In this document: positions 1-8,154 of the stretch, piece after piece
Layout of the letters: each line of letters opens with the position of its first letter
Position numbering within the stretch: the first letter of the stretch is position 1
Origin: Olivibacter sp. SDN3
Lineage (GTDB): Bacteria > Bacteroidota > Bacteroidia > Sphingobacteriales > Sphingobacteriaceae
DNA length: 64,000 nucleotides
Direction: 5' to 3'
Assembly: GCF_014334135.1 (NCBI RefSeq)
Contig: NZ_CP060497.1
Location: 2,418,001-2,482,000 of the forward strand
Made by a program: the position numbers and the translations under genes
Notes under the pieces: generated by a model
Seen by the model: the letters and a program-made list of their open reading frames with translations, nothing else
What the model was told of the DNA's origin: nothing
Databases searched by the model: none

Positions 1-314
1 AATCAAATGAACAAGTGAACACGCGTGTTGCAAAGCTTCTTTAACGGTATTGCTTGTTTGAATAATCTGACCAATTGTATTCAGGGCCGCAATTTGCATT
101 GTCGCTCCAAAATGTAATCCTATCAGTTCATCGCCTGAAAGCTGAACAATGTTTTTCCATACATTCTCCAGTTGTTGATTGGTAAGGTTGAACTTTGTTT
201 TGGTATTTAATTCACGAAGCGAAATGCCCGATAACGATGTTATTCTTTGAGGATCTATATTTCTTTCTCCGCAAAATAGCAGCAATGCCTGCAAAAAAGT
301 TCGCCTGTAATTCA
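1..314 (-). CDS. AraC-family regulator, N-terminal part (runs off the left edge)
   Basis: Reading the reverse strand from an ATG at 312-314 gives an open frame to the window edge (about 104 residues) beginning MNYRRTFLQALLLFCGER. The segment GLHFGATMQIAALNTIGQII resembles the N-terminal arabinose-binding/dimerisation-type domain of AraC regulators (OruR/ArgR-like). The C-terminal DNA-binding domain would lie outside the window. It is divergent from the small membrane-protein gene at 446, so it may control that gene pair. The family call rests on this short region only; the frame itself is clear. Confidence 0.6.
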
Positions 315-445
315 TGGCGTAAAAGTACAGAAATGTTTTGTTGCCTTGCAATAGATTGACGTAAAATACCAATACAGTGTCGTATTAAGATAACAGTAAA
401 AGGTCAACTTAAAGATAACTTTGTTGAAAATAAAAAGCTAAGGTT

Positions 446-814
446 ATGACACTAAAAAAAGTTCTGCTGATAAATGCTATCAGCTCAGGAGTTACAGGAA
501 TTCAGTTGGCACTAATGCCAAATTTTTTTGCAAACCTGTTTAAGGTGAGTTATGTCGTTCCATTTGTGGAAGTCGGGATTTTTCTGATATTATTTTCATT
601 ATTTGTACTGGCAACTGCTTTTAAAAACCCTAATCAAAAAAGCTGGACGAAACTCATTATCGGAATGGATATAACCTGGGTAATTGCAAGTATTATTGCT
701 GTCATCCTATTGTTTCAGTTGATCAGCATAGTTGGTTCTGTTATCATTCTTGCAGTTGCAGGTTGGGTAGGGTTAATGGCGTACTTGCAAAACAGAGGTT
801 TACAAAATATTTAA
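446..814 (+). CDS. small four-helix membrane protein, function unknown
   Basis: This 122-residue protein has about four hydrophobic segments (near residues 7-28, 38-56, 68-90 and 93-113) separated by short polar loops such as KNPNQKSWTK. It has no signal peptidase site or catalytic motif that I recognise. The stop codon is 3 bases before the next start, so it is probably co-transcribed with the SnoaL-like gene downstream. A TAnnTTTG-like box (TAACTTTG, 416-423) lies 22 bases before the ATG, but I see no good TTG at the -33 position. It could belong to one of the small DoxX-like or DUF membrane families. The frame is secure; the function is not. Confidence 0.65.
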   Translation: MTLKKVLLINAISSGVTGIQLALMPNFFANLFKVSYVVPFVEVGIFLILFSLFVLATAFKNPNQKSWTKLIIGMDITWVIASIIAVILLFQLISIVGSVIILAVAGWVGLMAYLQNRGLQNI

Positions 815-817
815 GAT

Positions 818-1216
818 ATGGTCAGTCCAAAAATAATGGCAGATGTTTTCCTTAAACACCTTCAGGATAGAGATTTAGAGAGCCTTGTAAATTTGTTCTC
901 TGATGAAATAGAATGGCAGATTCCCGGAAACACAGACGACATAAAATGGTTAGGAACAAGAAGTTCTAGGATTGAAGTGAAAGAATTTTTCGAATTACTT
1001 TGGTCAGCGACAGAACCTGTTTCTGCTGAAGTGTATAAAATTTTTATTGACAAATCTGACGTTGTTATTACGGGAGCATTTGTTACAAAAATGTTGGAAA
1101 CAAACAAAACTGTAAGTTCAATTTTCTTTATTCATTTTGTTGTGGAGGATAGTAGAATTGTCAAATACACATTGTTGGAAGATAGTTATGCTGTTTCAAA
1201 GTCTTTATTGAAATAA
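818..1216 (+). CDS. SnoaL-like / nuclear transport factor 2-fold protein
   Basis: The 132-residue protein has the NTF2-fold pattern: an N-terminal helix (LKHLQDRDLESLVNLFSDEIEW), the W-x-I-P-G turn, and a beta-rich C-terminal half ending in a variable helix. Members are small cone-shaped proteins that bind or isomerise small hydrophobic substrates; many have no known substrate. It follows the membrane-protein gene with a 3-base gap and is probably translated from the same message. A second in-frame Met (residue 7) is an alternative start. The fold is well supported; an enzymatic role cannot be assigned. Confidence 0.7.
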   Translation: MVSPKIMADVFLKHLQDRDLESLVNLFSDEIEWQIPGNTDDIKWLGTRSSRIEVKEFFELLWSATEPVSAEVYKIFIDKSDVVITGAFVTKMLETNKTVSSIFFIHFVVEDSRIVKYTLLEDSYAVSKSLLK

Positions 1217-1450
1217 CTATTCCTGAAGGCATTATAACTGTCTTTTCTTTGCTTTAAAGAAGCTTCAATTGTGTAAATATCAAACGCGCTTCAGGGGTTG
1301 TTTTATCTATCAAGGCCCTTACCTATGCCAGGCGAAATAGCTAAGGGCCTCTAGTTGTTCTTTTGTAAAGGGGAGAAAGATCTTATAATCCCCCTCAAAT
1401 TTCAATTCTTTACCTCATTAGCCTTCAGCCCTCGCAAAAGGCAACTTTAA

Positions 1451-2744
1451 TCATTCGCTCACCATGAATTTTTTTAATCCCTCGAATCCTTCGGTACCGT
1501 AATTGCTGTATAGGATTTCCCCCGTCCTGTCGATAATCATATATGTAGGAAAATTGGAAACGTTTAGACCTCTACTAATTGTACTTTTCCTAGCTTGCTG
1601 GTTGTCCAATAATTGAGGCCATGCTACCCCGTGTTCGGAAAAGATCTCTTTTGCCTTGTCAAAGTTTTCAGGCCGGTCGAAGCAAATGCTCAGAAAATCA
1701 TATTCCTCCTTTGAGGAACTGTACAACTCCTGTAAATGGGGGAGTGCTTCGATACAGGGAGCACACCAGGTCCCCCAGAAATCCAGCACCAGATATTCGT
1801 TATTTTCGGAAAAATAGGGTAGGAGCTTCGCCAGGTGAACGTCCGGTATATATGCTGCACCGGTTTCCACAACTGGATGCAGATACAAGTTTTCCATTCC
1901 CGTATCAAGACTGTCAAGTCGATAGGGCTTTCCTTCGATATTGACCGTGTCCTGTAAACGATAGGAATGTTTATATGCCAATCCTTCGTTAATTCTGTCT
2001 CTATGGAATTGACCGTTCTCTTTAATTTCGATAGAGAGAGGTGAACGGTGATGGTCGTACTTTAACTGCACGACATAAATCTCGGCTCCCAGAAAATTGG
2101 CCGTCTTATTTGTTGCCAGCATCACCGAAAGTGTGGGAATATGGTTCAGCCTATCATCGTTCCATGTAACTACCGGATTCTTCAGTGGAATTAGGTACAG
2201 CACCACCTGCTCGTTGACGATTTCATCGTGTACGCAAAAAGGGAAATTTACGGATGTCTCCGGAATTGCTCCCTCCGGTACATTTTCACTTGTCCAGCTC
2301 ATCAAAGAATCGGTAGGATAGACAAGTTTTATTTCTTCATTTAGAAAAGGGTTATGTCTTTTGGGCAAAGAAATTTTTACCGAATCACCTAGGTACTCCT
2401 GCAAAACAAACAGAACGCTTGGCAATTCAGTACACGGTTTTCCCTTTCTTTCCTTTGGTTTAGAGGTCAATTGCTGATCGTTTCTATTAGAATTATCTTT
2501 AGGGTTTCTTTGCAGTTGTATACCCCACAGAATACTGTCTACAGAGGTTTCCTGCCCCCCATGTTTTTATCGGGTCAAGCAAAGAAATCGGAGACCGGAT
2601 TTGCCTGAAATCAATGATCTTCGTCAACTTAAGTTTATGGGCTCTCTCCCCTTTATTCTGACCAAAACAACAGAGGCAGCTAAAGAGTAATGAGGTAACA
2701 AATGATATCTTGGCAAAAAACATAGCTATAGTATAATAGATCAA
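1451..2744 (-). pseudogene. TlpA-like thioredoxin-family protein, frameshifted at a G6 run
   Basis: Two reading frames together make one protein. Residues 1-60 (from 2744, signal peptide around FVTSLLFSCLCCFGQ) run into a six-G tract on the coding strand (C6 at 2555-2560). Beyond it the coding frame shifts and continues to 1451. Removing one G restores ...IKTWGQETSVDSILWGIQLQ... and joins the signal peptide to a roughly 340-residue body. That body ends in a TlpA/AhpC-type thioredoxin domain with the redox motif WGTWCAPC and the cis-proline region NFPTYMIID. Such proteins are periplasmic disulfide reductases. Without the fix, the downstream frame can only begin at a TTG (2470) and lacks an export signal. 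It is either a real frameshift, a phase-variable tract or a sequencing error. Confidence 0.7.
2555..2560 (-). other. G6 homopolymer at the frameshift point
   Basis: On the coding strand the sequence is ACATGGGGGGCAGG. With five Gs the upstream signal-peptide frame would continue into the TlpA frame; with six it terminates after about 20 further codons. Confidence 0.65.
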
Positions 2745-2852
2745 ATATGATAAATTTACTAACTATTTGAGAATAATTTACTCACGTAGAATCTGGTTAA
2801 ACACGCTTCGCAAGGAAAGCGCTAGCCAGTCAGGTTCTTCAACAAACCAGCA

Positions 2853-3647
2853 CTAATTTTCATCAAACTCTACGACAGCGGTAACGAACTTACCCATTAT
2901 ATTTAAATAACCCCATGGGTGATGCTGGGTCATAAAAATGGCCGTTAGTTTCTTTTCGTAATCAATTAAGAATATAGTGTTATATGCTCCTGTCCAACTA
3001 ATCGCTTTTGTTTTTCCGTTATTCGGTCTATTATTTACCCCAACACCAAACCCATATCCGGTGAGCGAGAATGATCGGTTATCAATGCCAGAAATTTGAT
3101 CAGAAATCAACAGCTCAATTGTCTCCGGTCTCATAATCTGTTTTCCTTTGAAATTACCATATTGAAGTATCATTTCGCAGAAGTTAGCATAATTCCCTAC
3201 AGTAGACAATAGCGCACCAATACTGTCCAGCATTCCTCCCCCTCTCGAGAAAATTGTTGGCTTACGGCTAAAGTGACTTGTTACAGGGGCTTGAATCAAC
3301 GTCAATTTATTTTCATCATAATGATATAATCCGGATAGCCTGGTTTTATCCTCTTCATTGATATAGAACCCCGTGCTGCCCATTTCCAATGGATCGAAGA
3401 GCTCGGCTTTTAGAAAATCATGTAGATTCTGGCCTGAGATTCGTTCTACCGGATATACGTTTACATAAGTGAGGTAGGATCTCCTTTGTTGTTCAATGGT
3501 TCGTCCGCTGTCAACGTACGGGCGTCCGTTTGAACTCAACAGCAATATAAAGGCCAAGTCAACAATAGTTAAAGGAATCGCTAAATATGGGCATTCTGCG
3601 GTATCACGGTGTCCGTATGCGAAGACCCACCGTTCGCTAGTGAACAA
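2853..3647 (-). pseudogene. truncated serine hydrolase (class C beta-lactamase family), C-terminal half
   Basis: The open frame of 264 residues carries only the second half of a penicillin-binding/beta-lactamase class C domain. Recognisable parts are ISGQNLHDFLKAELFDPLEM, the FSRGGGML glycine turn and the third active-site box as WTG in SWTGAYNTIFLID. The SxxK and YxN boxes are absent. The first 45 or so residues (AYGHRDT...LAFILLLSSNG) look like the very C-terminal strand region of a different serine hydrolase, so the frame seems to be a chance fusion of two remnants. The ATG at 3647 is therefore not a trustworthy native start. It is unlikely to be an active enzyme. Confidence 0.6.
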
Positions 3648-3726
3648 AGGATTGATATCATATTATCGCCCTTATAGTATAAACCGAGTTTTCTAAAATG
3701 CTATTTTATGGTCAAGGAAGGTAGGA

Positions 3727-3888
3727 GGGAAGTTCGGATACGTTTTCTGGGGTTTTGAAGAGCAGTATCCCGAAGGCGGGATAAGCGAGCATGGGCTGTT
3801 TTTTGATGCAAACGCTTTACCAGAGTCGATTCCTATCAGCAGAGACCCGGCGAAGCCTGACTTTGAACCCCGATGACGAGATGGAACC
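3727..3888 (+). pseudogene. fragment of a linear-amide C-N hydrolase / acyltransferase-like protein
   Basis: In frame from 3727 to a TGA at 3886-3888 the sequence reads GKFGYVFWGFEEQYPEGG, then ISEHGLFFDANALPESIP. This resembles the conserved YPxGGMNExGLFFDG region of Ntn-type choloylglycine/isopenicillin-acyltransferase-like proteins. A TAA at 3694-3696 closes the frame upstream and the rest of the gene is missing. It lies head-on against the hydrolase remnant, inside a patch of decayed genes. Recognition is by motif memory only. Confidence 0.45.
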
Positions 3889-3897
3889 TGCTTGAAA

Positions 3898-4119
3898 TTA
3901 AATGTTGTTTTTTTCATCACTTACATATTCCAAAATATCACCCGGTTGGCAGTCCAATGCTTTACAAATGGAGTCTAAAGTGGTAAAACGAATAGCTTTT
4001 GCTTTTCCCGTTTTTAAGATAGAAAGATTAGATAATGTCAAATCAACTCGTTCAGAAAGTTCATTCAGAGATATTTTTCGCTTTGCCATCATCACATCTA
4101 AGTTTACAATAATTGGCAT
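3898..4119 (-). CDS. XRE/Cro-type small DNA-binding protein
   Basis: This 73-residue protein is almost entirely a helix-turn-helix of the Cro/CI type: MAKRKISLNELSERVDLT gives the first helices, LSNLSILKTGKAKAIRF the recognition helix, and LDSICKALDCQPGDILEY the closing helices. Its start lies 3 bases after the stop of the DUF2975 membrane-protein gene. This pairing of a tiny XRE regulator with a DUF2975 protein is common in Bacteroidota and Firmicutes. The regulator probably acts on its own operon. The start could also be Met10 or Met11. Confidence 0.85.
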   Translation of the reverse strand: MPIIVNLDVMMAKRKISLNELSERVDLTLSNLSILKTGKAKAIRFTTLDSICKALDCQPGDILEYVSDEKNNI

Positions 4120-4122
4120 AGC

Positions 4123-4608
4123 TTAAATTGTTAGGTCATTTTCAGATTTCATATCTACGGCATTCTGTAAGATTTTTTCAAATAAAGTAGCAGCAGTGGC
4201 GATGATAAGAGAAATAAAAATCATAACAAAACCTATTGCAACGCCGCCAGCAATATCCTCCCCTTTACTGGACTGAACTATAAAAAAGTAAGCTTCTGCT
4301 CCCAGAATAAATATAATAAGGATTATTGAACAATATTTTATAGTTCGCAAAGCCCTTACGGTATTTTGCGAGAATACACTATTTTGCCCAATGTAACCTA
4401 ACAGCTTAAATACTTGATACAATCCCACAAAAAAAGAAGCAGATGCGATATATACATAGATCAGAAATGGGTCTTTGAAGTAAATATCAAAAAACGTTGC
4501 GTGTATATTTCTGCCTTCAATGTGGGGTTCCCAAAGCAAAAAGGCTAGAGTTCCGATACCGATCAATACAACGACTACCCGAAGAAATATTATTGAAATT
4601 CTTTTCAT
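4123..4608 (-). CDS. DUF2975 family membrane protein
   Basis: The 161-residue protein has four hydrophobic segments (about 7-25, 46-68, 91-112 and 120-145). The loop between the second and third (FKLLGYIGQNSVFSQNTVRA) carries the F-S-x-x-x-V-x-x-L/I pattern typical of DUF2975. It is the first gene of a two-gene operon with the XRE regulator at 3898-4119. By family, these are inner-membrane partners of XRE regulators, sometimes proposed to relay membrane state, but without a proven activity. Confidence 0.8.
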   Translation of the reverse strand: MKRISIIFLRVVVVLIGIGTLAFLLWEPHIEGRNIHATFFDIYFKDPFLIYVYIASASFFVGLYQVFKLLGYIGQNSVFSQNTVRALRTIKYCSIILIIFILGAEAYFFIVQSSKGEDIAGGVAIGFVMIFISLIIATAATLFEKILQNAVDMKSENDLTI

Positions 4609-4880
4609 AATGTGCTAAGAATTTTGAGTTACACCGCAAATGTAACAAATATTTATTGTTTATCAATAAATATTTACTGTTTTTGTTGAGATATTGAAAA
4701 AGTGAGTATGCTGGAATAAATTGGTCCTTCTTTAATTTTCGTAGTTAAGATGGGAGAGCGTACCAGCTTTCTTTCCAAAAGATTCAGCGACGTTGTCGGG
4801 GGTGGCGGGAGTGGCCCCGCCGCATTGTCCCGCAACCAATCAAAATACGAGCAGTGGATATGGGCATGGAAGGAGATTTG
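4609..4880. other. intergenic region, no clear gene
   Basis: AT-rich sequence upstream of the DUF2975 gene up to about 4740 probably holds its promoter. From 4750 a 49-codon frame (MGERTSFLSKRFSDVVGGGG...) runs into the 3' end of the SnoaL gene on the opposite strand. I cannot relate it to any family. Confidence 0.3.
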
Positions 4881-5354
4881 TTATTTCGAAGGTTCCTGAA
4901 TTGTTTTCAATAACCCATGCAAATCGGAGACGACCCAACGTTCCATTAATTTTTCATCTTCCACTCGGTAAATCGCCACTCCTTTAAGGATCACAGTTTG
5001 TCCGTTGGGAAGAATATCAATTCCCGGAAAAGGTTCGCTATAAGTGCCGCGCATTTCCCAACGAACGGCTACCCGATCTCCATCGGCGAGGATGTCTTTC
5101 ACTTCGTATTTTGCGTCCGGCACCGCTTTCTTGAATGCTACGTAATATTTTCGAAATGCTTTTGGTCCCTTTTGTCCTTTTTCCGGCCAATCATGGGAGA
5201 TAAAATCCGGAGATAACATCTCATCCGCTGTTTCCATATTCCAATCAACATACAACTCTTTATAAAAGCGCTTTAAAAGTTCTTTATTTTTGGATGGATT
5301 AGGAGCAGAATAAGAGAACAACGGAAATAATGCTGTCAATAACATAAGTTTCAT
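4881..5354 (-). CDS. secreted ester cyclase / SnoaL-type polyketide cyclase-like protein
   Basis: The 157-residue protein starts with a short signal peptide (MKLMLLTALFPLFSYSA), followed by an NTF2-fold SnoaL domain. The motifs include the helix KELLKRFYKELYVDWN, the D-x-x-S-x-D-F-I-S-H-D-W loop, and the strand DRVAVRWEMRGTY followed by PFPGI and LKGVAIYRVEDEKLMERWVVSD. This is the ester-cyclase subgroup pattern. By family it binds or converts a small hydrophobic substrate; export to the periplasm is inferred from the signal peptide. It is monocistronic, and a perfect 18-bp palindrome lies about 105 bases upstream of the start. Confidence 0.75.
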   Translation of the reverse strand: MKLMLLTALFPLFSYSAPNPSKNKELLKRFYKELYVDWNMETADEMLSPDFISHDWPEKGQKGPKAFRKYYVAFKKAVPDAKYEVKDILADGDRVAVRWEMRGTYSEPFPGIDILPNGQTVILKGVAIYRVEDEKLMERWVVSDLHGLLKTIQEPSK

Positions 5355-5459
5355 ACTAATTTTTTGTTAGCGTTTTTACTAGTTCTTCGAAGACATTTCT
5401 CGTCTCCGCATTTCAGTGATTGTTTACTCGACAAAGTTCACCATACTTTTTTTGATATT

Positions 5460-5477
5460 TTTTAGCAAATGCTAAAA
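5460..5477. promoter_or_regulatory. perfect palindrome TTTTAGCAAATGCTAAAA
   Basis: The arms TTTTAGCA and TGCTAAAA are exact reverse complements around a central AA. It lies about 105 bases upstream of the secreted SnoaL-like gene on the minus strand and follows a T-rich stretch. It could be an operator for a dimeric regulator or, as RNA, a short hairpin. No regulator can be matched to it from this window. Confidence 0.3.
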
Positions 5478-5616
5478 TCAATCCACCGCGGTTGGTTGAG
5501 CAGCTATCGGGAGAAGACAGGAATTTAGGTGTTCCTTAGTTTGTTTGCTTATCTTATTCCACTAGCTAAAATTCTATCTATTAACACCGATAGCATCCAG
5601 ATAAACGGAGTTGGTG

Positions 5617-5743
5617 TTGATTTAAGCAGAATCGGCTTCCCACTAAAATACTTATAGACAAGGAAGGTAAAATAATCGGTCGTTACGGCTCAGATGAGGG
5701 AGCTTTGGATACAAAATTGGCCGAAATCTTTGGGACTATTTAA
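5617..5743 (+). pseudogene. C-terminal remnant of a thioredoxin/TlpA-like protein
   Basis: One frame reads ...PTKILIDKEGKIIGRYGSDE, then GALDTKLAEIFGTI and a TAA at 5741-5743. This is the cis-proline strand and last helix of a periplasmic thioredoxin-fold protein. A TGA closes the frame just upstream, and the CxxC half is missing. The neighbouring frame upstream (NTDSIQINGVGVDLSRIGFP) may be the preceding segment after a frameshift. The remnant is transcriptionally orphaned and probably inactive. Confidence 0.5.
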
Positions 5744-5959
5744 CCCCGCTGCATGTATGCTTTATCTTAATGTTGATGACAGATTATTTTTTTATTGTAA
5801 TACTTATTATTTATACTTCAGGCATAATATGTATAAAAGTGCCAAACTTATAATTTAGGTCTGGTATAGAGAAAAAGCAATATGGGGTGAGGGGAGGGGG
5901 GCCATACGGTTTTCTACTTACCCGGTCCCTTTTCTAATTTATTCATGACGGTCTAATTT

Positions 5960-6781
5960 TTATTGATGTGTTTTTTGAAAGTTATTTAAGAATTGCTGAA
6001 TTGTAGGAGCAAAGGTTTTAGAAAAATCATTGATAGTCATAATGTCTTTGGAAAGTGTTACATCTGAAAGATGTCCGTTGACAAGCGATTTAGCAATGCT
6101 TTTAGCGAGAGCAGCAGGATGCCTGTCATCATCCCCAGGGATTATCAATGTGGGAATAGTGATTCCTTTTAAATCTTCGAAATTATCAAAGGCGCGATCA
6201 TAAACGATAGAAGCTGCCGCAACAATACTAGCAGGGTCTGATCTCGGAATAGCGTCACGTACCATGTGTCCGATAACCGGTGAGAGAAAACTGAGAAGCG
6301 GTTCCCAGGCTGCTTCGATTCCATCTGAAACGACACAAGCAGCAAAAGCCTCCAGAAGTTCAATCTCCCGCTTCTTACCTTCATCATTTTCAATGTCTTC
6401 GATGCTTATTAATACTAAGCCATGAATTTTGTCAGGAAAACGCAAGGCTGTTTTTAGGCTTATCGTTGTACCAATCCCTGCTGCTATAACAATTATACTT
6501 TCCGTTTCGATCGTATCGATTAAGTAAACAAGGTCATCGGCATATTGCCTCCACGTATAACAGTTTCTATCTCTACAAATCGAACGACCATATCCACGCA
6601 AATCTGGCAAAATAGCTGTGTACGCTCCTTGGAAGCTTTTAGCCAGTGGAAGCAAGCTGTGATGGTCCGGTCCACCACCATGTAAAAAGATCAGTGTCGA
6701 TTTCGGTGTATTTGATTTAGATTCCAACGAAACAGCAAAAAGGGGTAGTCCATCATTACCAGAATACTGTATTTCTTTCAT
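5960..6781 (-). CDS. alpha/beta-hydrolase-fold protein without catalytic Ser and His
   Basis: The 273-residue protein has the alpha/beta-hydrolase layout: an oxyanion HGGG at residues 34-37, the strand-turn LPDLRGYGRS at 58-67, and a lid/cap region. The nucleophile elbow after strand 5 reads VIAAGIGTT (98-106), which puts glycine 102 where the catalytic serine of G-x-S-x-G should be. The acid region PGDDDRHP is present. The place near the C-terminus where a catalytic histidine is expected reads SKDIMTINDFSKTF, with no histidine. By family these act as esterases, epoxide hydrolases or haloperoxidases; here classic hydrolysis is unlikely. It is flanked by intergenic DNA and appears monocistronic. 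Confidence 0.75.
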   Translation of the reverse strand: MKEIQYSGNDGLPLFAVSLESKSNTPKSTLIFLHGGGPDHHSLLPLAKSFQGAYTAILPDLRGYGRSICRDRNCYTWRQYADDLVYLIDTIETESIIVIAAGIGTTISLKTALRFPDKIHGLVLISIEDIENDEGKKREIELLEAFAACVVSDGIEAAWEPLLSFLSPVIGHMVRDAIPRSDPASIVAAASIVYDRAFDNFEDLKGITIPTLIIPGDDDRHPAALAKSIAKSLVNGHLSDVTLSKDIMTINDFSKTFAPTIQQFLNNFQKTHQ

Positions 6782-6980
6782 AATTGAATATAGTTGAGAT
6801 CTTGTTATGGACCATTTTTTACCTTCCGTTGCTTGCTAAGCGTACGGAGTTTGTCTTAGCTGAAGATTTTTAGTTTATGTTACAAATTTACCTGATAAGA
6901 AGATACCTTTCTTTACAATATTTTGGGTATCGTTTGTAAAATTTAATGATGCTCGCAATTCTCATCGCTATATTATCTAT

Positions 6981-8075
6981 TTAGGATGACTGATTCATTC
7001 TCCTAAGGATCTCGTCCCCAACGTCCAATAATTCTTTAAGCACATGCTCGTATACTTTTTGCCCGTTATCACCATTTGTAAAAATCACGAGAGCTCGTTT
7101 TGATTTAGGAAGCAATATTACAAACGTTTTGATGCCGGGGTCACTTCCGCTATGCATCAAGGCGTATTCTCCTCCGCTCAGATTTTTAACCACAACCCAT
7201 GAAAGGCCGATTCCCACATCTTTTGCCTGGGGTACCATAATCTGAGGCGTATGGATTTGTTTATTTAACGCCTTCGATATACCCTGACCTTTAAGACATG
7301 CTACAGCGAACTTGGTATAATCATGGATAGTGGTAACCAAACTGGCCGCTGCGTTTGCCGAGGTGATTTTTTCAAATGGGTACCGTTTACTATTTTGATC
7401 AAAACGACCCGCATACTGCAGGGTATCCAGGTTGTCCGGCCAGGTCAGAAAACTATGATCCATCTTAAAGGGTTTAAATAAACACGATTCTGCCAGATGT
7501 TCGAAAGACTGATGGAATTTTTTCTCTATAGCCTGTCTTAAATATTCGAAGCCTTCGCCGGAATAGCGAAAGGAAGTACCCGGTACTGTATCGAATGCCA
7601 GCTTACCATCGGAATTCATGGAACGCCAATTGGTAAAACCTCCCTGATGGCTTAGAACATGCCTGCTACTCAGCTGATAAACTAAACTATCTTCTTTGAC
7701 ATCCGGATCGATCCAATAGTCTGCCAAAGGTTCATTGAGATTCCATAAGTTGTTGCTATTCAGTGTCAAAGCAAGCATCATGGAAACAGGCTTTGTCAAC
7801 GAAGCTACGCTGAAGAGAAGTTCCGAGGGAGCATCATTAGTAGAGCTACCTAAACCAAAAACTTCGGTGGCTACCATTTTATTATCTTCTATTAGTCCGA
7901 CAGCGGCAGTGGGTACATTTTGTTCTTTAAGTAGCGCCTCCAGCCTCCGTTTGAATTCGGGATTTAATGAGTCCATGCTTTGTGCACTGATATAAAATAA
8001 GTTTAAGCTTAAGATGGCGAAAGTAATAAATATGTGCTTTTCCATTGTTTTTTGGAACTTATAGTGTTTTTTCAT
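6981..8075 (-). CDS. secreted serine hydrolase, class C beta-lactamase / PBP4-like family
   Basis: The 364-residue protein has a signal peptide (HIFITFAILSLNLFYISAQ). The start at Met11 (8045) gives a more usual signal length than the ATG at 8075. Active-site boxes are the SxxK motif S92-LTK95 in SVASLTKP, the second box Y171-SG, where the usual Y-x-N has glycine, and the third box H308-SG in LMHSGSDPG. Members are D-alanyl-D-alanine peptidases, esterases or beta-lactamases with substrates that cannot be read from sequence. It is transcribed in the same direction as the permease gene upstream (start 8075, permease stop 8155), so co-transcription is possible. Confidence 0.8.
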   Translation of the reverse strand: MKKHYKFQKTMEKHIFITFAILSLNLFYISAQSMDSLNPEFKRRLEALLKEQNVPTAAVGLIEDNKMVATEVFGLGSSTNDAPSELLFSVASLTKPVSMMLALTLNSNNLWNLNEPLADYWIDPDVKEDSLVYQLSSRHVLSHQGGFTNWRSMNSDGKLAFDTVPGTSFRYSGEGFEYLRQAIEKKFHQSFEHLAESCLFKPFKMDHSFLTWPDNLDTLQYAGRFDQNSKRYPFEKITSANAAASLVTTIHDYTKFAVACLKGQGISKALNKQIHTPQIMVPQAKDVGIGLSWVVVKNLSGGEYALMHSGSDPGIKTFVILLPKSKRALVIFTNGDNGQKVYEHVLKELLDVGDEILRRMNQSS

Positions 8076-8154
8076 TGGACACGGGGCAGTATAAGGAATA
8101 ATTTATCAGATACAGATAGATTAATAAATGAAGTTTTTCTTAGGGAAAACTCTT

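Larger units (their letters stand above)
5355..5959. other. long intergenic region with a palindrome and a thioredoxin remnant
   Basis: This 600-base gap contains the 18-bp palindrome at 5460-5477 and a thioredoxin-like C-terminal remnant ending at 5743. I see no intact gene. The remainder is AT-rich. Confidence 0.5.

Noticed and set aside
3496-3696. 66-codon plus frame over the hydrolase remnant
   Set aside because: Antisense to the remnant, with no domain pattern.
4750-4899. 49-codon frame MGERTSFLSKRFSDVV
   Set aside because: Runs antisense into the end of the SnoaL gene; glycine run and lack of homologue recall make it likely chance.
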